Origin: Spirosoma sordidisoli
GTDB taxonomy: Bacteria; Bacteroidota; Bacteroidia; Cytophagales; Spirosomataceae
Reading direction: 5' to 3'
DNA: 64,000 nt
Assembly: GCF_004138325.1 (NCBI RefSeq)
Contig: NZ_SBLB01000001.1
Location: 1,869,855-1,933,854, forward strand
The position numbers and the translations under genes were made by a program. Positions 19,395 to 26,895 of this stretch are shown piece by piece. Each line of letters starts with the position of its first letter. Position 1 is the first letter of the stretch. The notes beneath the pieces were generated by a model. It was not told the origin of the DNA and searched no databases. It was given only the letters and a program-made list of their open reading frames with translations.

Positions 19395-19497
19395 ATACGT
19401 ATAAAGCCCGTTCCGGAACGCTCTGTTTCAACGGGTATTTGGGCCGCTAAGGTAATTAACAAATTGCACTTTCCCGCACTGAGCCTCAGCCGGGCAC

Positions 19498-20748
19498 TTA
19501 CTTCTCGACCTCGTTGAACGCCAGATTCCGTGCCCAGCAAACGTAATACCGCCGAACAATATTAGTCAGCACCTGAATATTCGATAAATCGGATGCATCG
19601 GCTATATCGATTACGTTACCCGATTTCAGTTTTATACTGATCCGTTCCTCGGATGGCATATAGGCCGCATTGGTAGCCTGACCCTCCACCAGGAAGTACG
19701 ACAGGGCATCGTCAGACAGGCCCAGCTCGCGCAGCTGGCCTTCGATCTGGGTCAGCAGCGCCCCCGCAAACGGCTCTGTCGACAGCAGAATTTTGAACAG
19801 ACGGCGGTCGAGCAGCATCTGGCAGAGGGTTGCCAGCACCCAGTCGTCGTGGGTAGCCCACTGCTTGACGCACGACCAGACATCATAATCGTCGAGCCGG
19901 GTAAAGGCATTCAGGTAAGTGCGGTCGGTCCGGAATTCGGCGAGCGAGATACTGTTGGCCAGAAACAGCCGGAACGGATCGGGGGCGTAGATAGCCGCGC
20001 CCTGCCGGGCCAGGAACCGCGCCCGGCGCAGGATCTGAACCAGCATCGACTCGCAGCAGATCGACGTTTTGTGCAGATACACCTGCCAGTACATCAGCCG
20101 CCGGGCGTTGAGGAAATTTTCGACGCTCAGAATTCCTTTGGCCTCTACAACCAGCGTATCGTCGGCCAGGTCGAGCATCTTGATGATGCGCTCGGCGCCG
20201 ATGGCCCCTTCGGCCACGCCCGTATAGTAGCCATCGCGGTTAAGGTAATCCATCCGGTCCATATCGAGCTGGCTCGACATGAGCTGGTGAAAGAAAGGCC
20301 GTTCGTAGGTGCCTTCAAACATCCGGATCGCCAGCGACAGCCGCCCGCCCATCTGCTCGTTCAGATCATGCATGAGCAGCAGCGAGATTTCTTCGTGCGG
20401 CACGTTATCGAGCAAACAGCATTCGAGCACGTGGGAAAACGGCCCGTGCCCGATGTCGTGGAGCAGAATACCGATCTGGGCGGCTTCGCACTCGGCATCG
20501 CTGATGCGGTGTCCTTTGCTTTGCAGGGTCTGCATGGCCTGCCCCATCAGGTGCATGGCCCCCAGCGCGTGATGGAAGCGCGTATGCAGCGCCCCCGGAT
20601 ATACATACTCCGACAGGCCTAACTGCTTGATACGCCGAAGCCGCTGAAAATACGGATGCTCGACCAGGTCGAACAGCAGTTCAGTCGGTATGGTGATGAA
20701 TCCGTAAACGGGGTCGTTCAGGATTTTTTTCTTGTTGGGCGCTGCCAT
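19498..20748 (-). CDS. HD-domain phosphohydrolase (dGTPase-like)
   Basis: A 416-residue protein related to SAMHD1/dGTPase-type HD hydrolases. Metal ligands are visible as RFHH (58-61), LLHDIGHGPFSH (96-106) and the later DMDRMDYLNRD segment. Members hydrolyse dNTPs or other phosphoesters; the substrate here is not known. It lies just upstream of lpxD on the same strand. A TAnnTTTG match (TACTTTTG, 20760-20753) ends only 4 nt before the ATG, so any transcript from it would have almost no leader. Confidence 0.88.
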   Translation of the reverse strand: MAAPNKKKILNDPVYGFITIPTELLFDLVEHPYFQRLRRIKQLGLSEYVYPGALHTRFHHALGAMHLMGQAMQTLQSKGHRISDAECEAAQIGILLHDIGHGPFSHVLECCLLDNVPHEEISLLLMHDLNEQMGGRLSLAIRMFEGTYERPFFHQLMSSQLDMDRMDYLNRDGYYTGVAEGAIGAERIIKMLDLADDTLVVEAKGILSVENFLNARRLMYWQVYLHKTSICCESMLVQILRRARFLARQGAAIYAPDPFRLFLANSISLAEFRTDRTYLNAFTRLDDYDVWSCVKQWATHDDWVLATLCQMLLDRRLFKILLSTEPFAGALLTQIEGQLRELGLSDDALSYFLVEGQATNAAYMPSEERISIKLKSGNVIDIADASDLSNIQVLTNIVRRYYVCWARNLAFNEVEK

Positions 20749-20847
20749 GCGGCAAAAGTAGTAGACAGATGCACAGGATTTAGCCGATTTTTTAGCAACG
20801 GATCACCGAAAATCCGGCCCATCGCTGCTATTCTGCCTAAAAATGCT

Positions 20848-20855
20848 TAAATTTG
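20848..20855 (+). promoter_or_regulatory. -7 element of the CAT-anticodon tRNA promoter
   Basis: TAAATTTG matches TAnnTTTG exactly and lies 31 nt before the tRNA. No clear TTTG -33 element is seen at the expected distance. Confidence 0.5.
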
Positions 20856-20886
20856 CATCGCTGACGTCAAGCAATTGACCAGCAAC

Positions 20887-20960
20887 GGGCTTGTAACTCA
20901 GTTGGTTAGAGTGCCTGACTCATAATCAGTAAGTCCCAGGTTCGAGTCCTGGCTGGCCCA
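20887..20960 (+). tRNA. tRNA with CAT anticodon (Met elongator or Ile2)
   Basis: A 74-nt cloverleaf. The acceptor GGGCTTG pairs with CTGGCCC apart from a T6-T67 mismatch and a T5-G68 wobble. The anticodon stem-loop is TGACTCATAATCA with anticodon CAT, and the T-arm is CCAGG-TTCGAGT-CCTGG. Position 73 is A and CCA is not encoded. CAT can mean elongator Met or lysidine-modified Ile2; it is not the initiator, since the GGG/CCC anticodon-stem pairs are absent. Confidence 0.93.
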
Positions 20961-20961
20961 C

Positions 20962-20998
20962 AAAAAACCGCAGTATCGACAGATGCTGCGGTTTTTTT
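20962..20998 (+). terminator. Terminator after the CAT-anticodon tRNA
   Basis: CCGCAGTATC pairs with GATGCTGCGG around a GACA loop, flanked by an A-run before and seven T's after. It starts two nt after the tRNA. Confidence 0.9.
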
Positions 20999-21019
20999 AA
21001 TGGAGCGGAGCTGCCAGCC

Positions 21020-22201
21020 TTACCTGACCTTTGCCTGGCCCAGGACGCGCAGCAGGTTACCCCCCCAGATTTTGGCGATGTCTGTCTCGGAGTAGTTCCG
21101 GCGTACCAGCTCGGCGGTCAGGTTTTCGATCTGGCTGACGTCTTCCAGTCCGTTAACGCCCCCGCCCCCGTCGAAGTCAGAGCCGATGCCGACGTGGTCG
21201 ATGCCGACCAGCTTCACAATATGATCGATATGATCGACAATATCGGCCAGGCTCGCCCGCTCCGACGCGTAGGCTTTCGCTACCGAATCGCTCAGGGCCG
21301 TCATTCGGGCTTCCATCTCGGGCGTAACGACCTTGCCTACGCGCGCCATCCGGATTTTGGTCTTGGCCGCCCGGTGCGCTTCCGACGGTTTTTTCAGGTA
21401 ATCGCTCACGAAGTTGACCTGCACCACCCCGCCTTTGGCCGCAATGGCCTTAATCATCTCGTCGGTCATGTTACGCGGAAAATCGCAGAGGGCGCGGCTG
21501 TTGGAGTGCGACGCAATGACGGGCGCTTTCGATAGTTCAAGCACGTCGTAAAACGTACTGTCGGCCACGTGCGAGACATCGATCAGGATGCCGAGCCGGT
21601 TCATTTCGGGCACCACCTTCTTGCCAAACTCGCTCAGCCCGCCGTACATCGGCCCGTCCGGATCGGTCGACGAGTCGCCGATGAGGTTGTTGGCAAAGTG
21701 GGTCAGCGTCATGTAGCGGCACCCCAGGTCGTAATAGGTTTTCAGCAGCGACAGGTCCTGCCCGACCGGGTAGCCGTTTTCCATACCGATGAACACGGCG
21801 CGTTTGCCCGCTTTCTCGATGCGGTAGGCATCTTCGGGCGTGGTAGCCAGCTCGGCCAGGTTCGGGTATTTTTTCAGCGCCTGATGGATCAGGTCAAACT
21901 GGTTGAGAGCGTTTCGTTTGGCTTCGGCATGGCCTTCGGGCGTGCGGGGGCCCTGCGAGGTATAAACCGCAAAAAACATGGCATCCATATTGCCTTCTTT
22001 CATGCGGGGAAAGTCGATCTGGGATCCGCTGCCTTTGGTGTTGTGGCGCTGGCCCACGTCGAAGCCTGCTTTCTGCATCATAATGGGCGCATCGGCATGG
22101 GTGTCGAGCGTCAGCACCCGCTGGTGAATCCTGTGCACATTTTTGTCGGGTGGGGCGAGGTAAACCAGGAAAGAGACAAGGGGAAGCAGAAAGAGATTCA
22201 T
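21020..22201 (-). CDS. Membrane dipeptidase, peptidase family M19
   Basis: A zinc dipeptidase of about 393 residues from ATG 22201 (MNLFLLPLVSFLVYL, a signal-type N-terminus). Metal-site motifs of family M19 are present: DTHADAP, the glutamate in GMENGYP, DVSHVAD, and ASHSNSRALC. The DHVGIGSDFDGG motif lies near the end. It is probably exported and cleaves dipeptides in the periplasm. The longer open frame upstream (to 22273) has no conserved sequence. It is divergent from ubiE. Confidence 0.92.
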   Translation of the reverse strand: MNLFLLPLVSFLVYLAPPDKNVHRIHQRVLTLDTHADAPIMMQKAGFDVGQRHNTKGSGSQIDFPRMKEGNMDAMFFAVYTSQGPRTPEGHAEAKRNALNQFDLIHQALKKYPNLAELATTPEDAYRIEKAGKRAVFIGMENGYPVGQDLSLLKTYYDLGCRYMTLTHFANNLIGDSSTDPDGPMYGGLSEFGKKVVPEMNRLGILIDVSHVADSTFYDVLELSKAPVIASHSNSRALCDFPRNMTDEMIKAIAAKGGVVQVNFVSDYLKKPSEAHRAAKTKIRMARVGKVVTPEMEARMTALSDSVAKAYASERASLADIVDHIDHIVKLVGIDHVGIGSDFDGGGGVNGLEDVSQIENLTAELVRRNYSETDIAKIWGGNLLRVLGQAKVR

Positions 22202-22368
22202 GTGTTCTGGTTGTATAGTCAATGGGAAAGCTACGCAGAACCGCGCGGAAACGCAATCCCGAACCGATGGCACGAAACTTTCCGCTCAAACGCCCGGTTT
22301 GTCAGAAAGCGAAAAAGCCGGACGCAATTCGCCCTTTCGTTCATACACACTTTCGCTCACTGACGCCA

Positions 22369-23103
22369 ATGGCCGTTGTACCCTACAAAGACAAAGACAC
22401 CTCCAAGCGCGACCAGGTGGCTGAGATGTTTGACAGCATCTCGCCCAAATACGATCTGCTCAACCACGTGCTGAGTGGTGGTATCGACATCCTGTGGCGC
22501 AAACGAGCCATCCGCGAACTCCGGAAAGCCTCTTCCCAGCCGCCCAAACGCATCCTCGACATCGCGACCGGCACGGGCGATTTTGCCCTCGAAGCGCTGG
22601 CGCTGAAGCCCGAGACAATCGTGGGCATGGATATTTCGGAGGGTATGCTGTCGGTAGGGCGCGACAAAATGCGGAAGCGGGGTGTCGATCATATTATCGA
22701 GATGCGGTCGGGCGATTCAGAAGGTTTGCCGCTGCCAGACAATGATTTCGATGCTGTCATCGTTGCATTTGGTGTGCGTAACTTCGAGAATCTGCTGAAA
22801 GGCCTGACCGACATGTACCGCGTTACCCGTTCGGGTGGGGTGTGCGTTGTGCTGGAGTTCTCGAACCCGCGCCAGTTTCCGTTCAAGCAACTCTACGGTT
22901 TTTACTCCCGAACCATCCTGCCGCTCATCGGGCGCGCGGTGAGCAAAGACGCGTCGGCCTATACGTACCTGCCCGAATCGGTGCAGGCGTTTCCCGACGG
23001 TCCTGACTTTCTGCGTATCTACGAAGCCGCCGGTTTTACCAACACGAAATGGATACCGCTTACGTTCGGCGTCGCATCAATTTACATTGGCCACAAGCGC
23101 TGA
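22369..23103 (+). CDS. ubiE: Demethylmenaquinone methyltransferase
   Basis: SAM-dependent C-methyltransferase for the last step of menaquinone synthesis (MenG/UbiE). The 244 residues contain the SAM-binding motif LDIATGTGDFALEA, the UbiE signature near FDSISPKYDLLNHVLSGG, and the second conserved motif RVTRSGGVCVVLEFSNP. ATG 22369 (MAVVPYKD) matches the family start; the open frame upstream is not conserved. The last 55 nt overlap porT in another frame, a gene pair seen in other Bacteroidota. Confidence 0.95.
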   Translation: MAVVPYKDKDTSKRDQVAEMFDSISPKYDLLNHVLSGGIDILWRKRAIRELRKASSQPPKRILDIATGTGDFALEALALKPETIVGMDISEGMLSVGRDKMRKRGVDHIIEMRSGDSEGLPLPDNDFDAVIVAFGVRNFENLLKGLTDMYRVTRSGGVCVVLEFSNPRQFPFKQLYGFYSRTILPLIGRAVSKDASAYTYLPESVQAFPDGPDFLRIYEAAGFTNTKWIPLTFGVASIYIGHKR

Positions 23104-23783
23104 TTGTTTGTCTGCTGCTTAGTTCCTGCTGCCTGTCGGCCCACGCCCAGGGCTATAAGTACGTACGCAAGCACCTCGAGCGCTACGACGATAAAACCAT
23201 TCATTACGGTTTTTTCTTCGCAGCGCCCGTTACCCGGTTCAGCGTGGGGTACAGCCCGGCCTTCGTTACGTCGGACTCGGCTTATCGGATCTATTCGCCC
23301 AACACCGGCAGTTTCCGGGTCGGGTTTGTGGTCAACACCTTTCTCGACGACCGGTGGGATCTGCGCCTGACGCCTTCCGTATCGCTGTTCAGCCGCGAAG
23401 TCAAATACGATTATCCCGGCGGCACCTCCCGCACCGAAACCCGCGAGTCGACCTGGCTCGATTTTCCGCTGCTGCTCAAATACAAATCGGAACGGCGCAA
23501 CAACAGCCGCATGTACCTGCTGGCCGGGGGCGCGTTCAGTGTTGAAACGAACGTACGTCGGCGGGAAAATCAGGGCGCGAGCCGGCTAAGCACCAACACC
23601 ATGGACCTGGCGGTGGAGTACGGGGTTGGGTTCGAGCAGTTTTTCGAGTTTTTCAAGCTGGCCCCCGAGTTGCGATTCTCCCACGGTCTGCTGAACCTCT
23701 ACCGTCCCGGCACCAACGCGGCCAGCCTGGGCATCAACCGGCTCACCACCCACAGCGTTACCCTCTATCTGAACTTCGAGTAA
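23049..23783 (+). CDS. porT: PorT/SprT-like outer-membrane beta-barrel of the T9SS
   Basis: A 244-residue protein with a signal peptide ending near LSAHAQ and a short, strand-rich barrel with alternating aromatic residues that ends LYLNFE. Its length, the RYDDKTIHYGFFFAAP start of the mature part and its position directly after ubiE agree with PorT/SprT, a component needed for type IX secretion in Bacteroidota. The start codon lies inside ubiE (55-nt overlap), and I found no better in-frame start downstream. A gene in this window (37621-39987) carries a T9SS sorting domain. Confidence 0.85.
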   Translation: MDTAYVRRRINLHWPQALIVCLLLSSCCLSAHAQGYKYVRKHLERYDDKTIHYGFFFAAPVTRFSVGYSPAFVTSDSAYRIYSPNTGSFRVGFVVNTFLDDRWDLRLTPSVSLFSREVKYDYPGGTSRTETRESTWLDFPLLLKYKSERRNNSRMYLLAGGAFSVETNVRRRENQGASRLSTNTMDLAVEYGVGFEQFFEFFKLAPELRFSHGLLNLYRPGTNAASLGINRLTTHSVTLYLNFE

Positions 23784-23940
23784 AAGGCCCCTGGCGACCG
23801 GTAGGCAGCACCACCGCATGCCACCCGTAACGCCGGAACGCCTGAAAATAGTCGAGCCACTGCTGGTCATCGACTGGCTTCACCACGTAGGAGGTACCGC
23901 GATGCACGTACGACTGTTTTAGCTGACGTTGAGGCTGGAG
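23758..23940 (-). pseudogene. Remnant of a response-regulator receiver C-terminus
   Basis: The minus strand between a TGA at 23943-23941 and the TAA at 23760-23758 encodes about 60 residues including GTSYVVKPVDDQQW and a following YGWHAVVLP. This resembles the end of Rcp1-type receiver domains (SYIVKPVDF...YWLVLN), including the conserved Lys-Pro. There is no start codon and no upstream receiver part with the phosphorylated Asp. It overlaps the 3' end of porT. Probably a decayed fragment. Confidence 0.4.
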
Positions 23941-23943
23941 TCA

Positions 23944-24157
23944 TTGGCTCGTCGTTCAGCATACCTACCCATGCCACAGCTACCCTACACCAGTAGCCCC
24001 GGCCTACGAGAAGGCTCATCCTACGGAACAACCTTTCCGGGTCCGCGGTCGGCTGGGCAGACTACTTTTCCACCGGCCTGCCCGGCTTATTTTCAGCCCT
24101 TTAGCGGCTCCTGCGCCCGGGAGGGCCTATTTTTTTCAACTTTTTTTGAGTCATCGC
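23944..24157. other. Intergenic stretch without recognisable gene
   Basis: Between the receiver remnant and the tRNA-Val promoter I see no credible coding frame, repeat or hairpin on either strand. The right end becomes T-rich. Confidence 0.5.
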
Positions 24158-24189
24158 TTGCAAAACCAATTAGCAGCCTGCTATATTTG
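24158..24189 (+). promoter_or_regulatory. tRNA-Val promoter
   Basis: TTG (24158-24160) and TATATTTG (24182-24189) are separated by 21 nt, an exact Bacteroidota sigma-type promoter. The tRNA begins 36 nt after the -7 element. Confidence 0.8.
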
Positions 24190-24224
24190 CACTCCCAAAC
24201 GACAACAACGGGCGGGAAAGAAAA

Positions 24225-24299
24225 GGGAGTTTAGCTCAGCTGGTTCAGAGCATCTGCCTTACAAGCAGAGGGTCGGCGGTTCGAACCCGTCAACTCCCA
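24225..24299 (+). tRNA. tRNA-Val (anticodon TAC)
   Basis: A 75-nt cloverleaf with perfect acceptor pairing (GGGAGTT/AACTCCC), anticodon stem-loop CTGCCTTACAAGCAG with TAC anticodon, and T-loop TTCGAAC. The discriminator is A and CCA is not encoded. Confidence 0.95.
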
Positions 24300-24304
24300 C
24301 AAAG

Positions 24305-24341
24305 AAAAGGGTTACGTCAGCAATGATGGTAACCCTTTTTT
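24305..24341 (+). terminator. Terminator after tRNA-Val
   Basis: AAAAGGGTTAC pairs with GTAACCCTTTT around a 13-nt loop and runs into T's. Confidence 0.9.
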
Positions 24342-24646
24342 GTTGGCCTTTGCTGGATACGCCAGGTTGGTTTGCCGCTCGATTCATAACGAACCATGTT
24401 TGCTGGCACTTGCTCTCTGGGGCACTGGCAGATAATCATTTTCCCTTCAGCCCGACGGCGAAGCTGGAATAGGATGCGCTCCGCGCATTATCAGAAACCC
24501 ATTCGGTACCGGCGTTATCCGATACATCCAACGCTGTTTGTCCGAGCGTATGTATAGCCGTTGCCCGATCCCGTCGCGTCAGATTCTCTAATCAAATCCG
24601 CAGTTCGGGTGGTTTATACGGGTACCGGCACGGCCCAACCATTTCT

Positions 24647-24699
24647 TACCAATGCTGTTGTTCCGCGCTCCGACAGGAGGGGGCACAACAGCATTGGTA
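24647..24699. repeat. Perfect 15-bp inverted repeat upstream of the bestrophin gene
   Basis: TACCAATGCTGTTGT (24647-24661) and its exact complement (24685-24699) enclose a 23-nt loop containing AGGAGGGGG. It lies about 70 nt before the start codon with no T-run, so it is more likely regulatory or repeat-derived than a terminator. Nothing else recognisable lies between 24342 and 24769. Confidence 0.8.
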
Positions 24700-24769
24700 G
24701 CTGGCCAGCAGCCGGTTCCGGTTCGGCTTGGTCCGGATTTGACTTTACTTACTCAACGAAACGTAAATT

Positions 24770-25669
24770 ATGCTGCTGAATCGCCGGATTCCTTTGTTAT
24801 TCTTTGTGCGTGAAATACGCCGGGAGGCCCTGCTCGTTTTTCTGTTTGCCAATGTAGTTGTACTGGTCAAATTCTCCCTTGGTCTGTGGACGCTGACGAT
24901 ACCGATTGCCATACCAACCCTGCTGGGTACCTGTATTTCGCTGTTGCTGGCGTTCCGAACCAACCAGTCGTACGATCGGTGGTGGGAAGCCCGCATTGCC
25001 TGGGGCGCCATTGTCAACGATAGCCGAAGCTTTATCCGGCAGCTGATCATGTACCTGCCCGACGGTCCCGACCGACACGATCTGGTCCGTAGCTTCGTCA
25101 ACCGCCATTGTGCGTGGTGTTATGTGCTGGGCGATGCGCTGCGGGGCCACATCATTCCCGATCATCTGACCAACTTCCTCAGCCCGGCCGCTACCAAACG
25201 TATCATGGAGTCCGATAACAAGCCGAACGCCCTGTTACTGGCCCATGGCGAGTCGATCCGGCGACTTTACGCCGAGGGCCAACTGACGGATTACCAGATG
25301 GTGCAGCTCAGCGATACGCTTACCAAATTTACCGACTCGATGGGCCGCTGCGAACGGATCAAGAATACGGTTTTCCCGCGTACCTATACCTTCCACATGC
25401 AGGTGTTTATCTACCTCTTCGCGGCCGTATTGCCCTTCTGCTTCGACGCCGACATGTATTACCTCGATGTGCCGCTGGTTACGCTGATCGGGTCGGCGTT
25501 TATCCTGATCGAAAAGAGCGCCATCCAGCTTCAGGATCCGTTTGAAGGCCGCCCGACCGATACGCCCGTAACGACCATTGCCAACACTATCGAGATCAAC
25601 CTCAAGACGATGGCCAGCTACGAAGCCATTCCCAAAAAAGCCGACGCCCTCACGTATTATTCGCTTTAA
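24770..25669 (+). CDS. Bestrophin family anion channel (UPF0187)
   Basis: A 299-residue membrane protein of the bacterial bestrophin family, relatives of pentameric chloride/anion or cation channels. The family motif FRTNQSYDRWWEAR is intact at about residues 62-75, after two hydrophobic helices. A further pair of helices lies near residues 208-245, and the conserved DPFEGRPTDTP segment follows. ATG 24770 gives the usual length. No linked gene hints at its role. Confidence 0.92.
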   Translation: MLLNRRIPLLFFVREIRREALLVFLFANVVVLVKFSLGLWTLTIPIAIPTLLGTCISLLLAFRTNQSYDRWWEARIAWGAIVNDSRSFIRQLIMYLPDGPDRHDLVRSFVNRHCAWCYVLGDALRGHIIPDHLTNFLSPAATKRIMESDNKPNALLLAHGESIRRLYAEGQLTDYQMVQLSDTLTKFTDSMGRCERIKNTVFPRTYTFHMQVFIYLFAAVLPFCFDADMYYLDVPLVTLIGSAFILIEKSAIQLQDPFEGRPTDTPVTTIANTIEINLKTMASYEAIPKKADALTYYSL

Positions 25670-25699
25670 CCGGTACCGAGCAGGTGACGGTTGGTTGCT

Positions 25700-26738
25700 A
25701 CCGGGTGCTACCGACATCTACCGACGCTGGCTACCGACGCTGCGCTGTATAGGCCCTGACGGGCCTATATGCAGGCCGGGAAGGTATTGGGTGGTATAGA
25801 TTAAACGGGGAATGGCTGACTGCTACCGACGCTGCGCTGTGAAGGCCCTCACGGGCCTATATGCAGGCTGGGGAGGTGTTGGGTGGTATAGATTGGTGGA
25901 ACCCGCCGACTGCTACCGATGCTGCGCTGTGAAGGCCCTCACGGGCCTATATGCAGGCTGGGGAGGTATTGAATTGGTAATTAGGGAATACGATGGGGAA
26001 CGGCATGGGATGACCCGTCAGGGCCTTCGAAGCGTGGGTAGATGTCGGTAGGAACCGGTAGCCAATGGATCAGGCGGAAGCTACCGTGCATCACAATCAA
26101 CATGGCCCGTGAGGGCCTATACAGCGCAGCGTCGGTAGATGTCAGCGGAGAGCGTAATGACGATCAACAAGGCCCGTCAGGGCCTACACAGCGTAGCGTC
26201 GGTAGATGTCAGAGCGTAATGACGATCAACAAGGCCCGTCAGGGCCTACACAGCGTAGCGTCGGTAGATGTCAGAGCGTATTGACGATCAATTATGGCCC
26301 GTCAGGGCCTACACAGCGCAGCGTCGGTAGCAGTCAGCCGTTCCTCGTTTAATCTATACCACCCAATACCTTCCCGGCCTGCATATAGGCCCGTGAGGGC
26401 CTACACAGCGCAGCGTCGGTAGATGTCAGCGGAGAGCGTAATGACGATCAACAAGGCCCGTCAGGGCCTACACAGCGTAGCGTCGGTAGATGTCAGAGCG
26501 TATTAACGGTCAATTATGGCCCGTCAGGGCCTACACAGCGCAGCGTCGGTAGATGCCAGCGGAGAGCATGATGATGATCAACATGGCCCGTCAGGGCCTA
26601 CATAGCGCAGCATCGGTAGAGCGTAATGACGATCAACATGGCCCGTCAGGGCCTACACAGCGTAGCGTCGGTAGATGTCAGAGCGTATTAACGGTCAATT
26701 ATGGCCCGTCAGGGCCTACACAGCGCAGCGTCGGTAGC
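25700..26738. repeat. Array of stem-loop repeats with core GGCCCGTCAGGGCC
   Basis: About 1 kb without a gene. Ten forward cores (GGCCC-GTCA/GTGA-GGGCC) begin at 26104, 26171, 26233, 26296, 26388, 26455, 26518, 26585, 26640 and 26703. Three reverse-oriented cores lie at 25751, 25843 and 25933, with a degenerate one near 26013. Each forward core is followed by ACAGCG(C/T)AGCGTCGGTAG. Spacings are mostly 62-67 nt, with outliers of 55 and 92. Because spacings are not multiples of three, the short open frames across it change phase and are not credible genes. Unlike CRISPR, the sequence between cores is itself repeated. Confidence 0.93.
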
Positions 26739-26778
26739 AACCGGTAGCAGGTAGAAAAACCGTATGAGCGAACGCCAT

Positions 26779-26815
26779 GGCCGTCCGATACATACCAGCT
26801 ATGCATCGGACGGCC
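26779..26815. terminator. Hairpin downstream of the glycosidase gene
   Basis: GGCCGTCCGAT pairs with ATCGGACGGCC, extended by a CAT/ATG pair. It lies between the repeat array and the 3' end of the minus-strand glycosidase gene. No strong T-run on either side, so a terminator role is tentative. Confidence 0.45.
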
Positions 26816-26895
26816 CGTCGATTTTACCGATACCCAATGCGGCTACCCGCTCTGACAAACCAGGCCGGGTGGTTTGGCTGAAACCGGGGCGGGTT

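Noticed and set aside
24471..24590. Minus-strand fragment reading LGQTALDVSDNAGTEW, resembling the end of an ankyrin repeat
   Set aside because: Only about 49 residues between stop codons, with no start and only one weak motif; not enough to call a gene remnant.
25700..26738. Possible CRISPR array
   Set aside because: The sequence between the short cores is itself repeated rather than unique, core orientation reverses within the array, and no cas gene is nearby.
25812..26747. Several short plus-strand open frames across the repeat array, with peptides containing the recurring GLHSAASV-type motif
   Set aside because: They arise from the DNA repeat itself; the phase changes because spacings (55, 62, 63, 67, 92) are not all multiples of three, and no start or ribosome signal is conserved.
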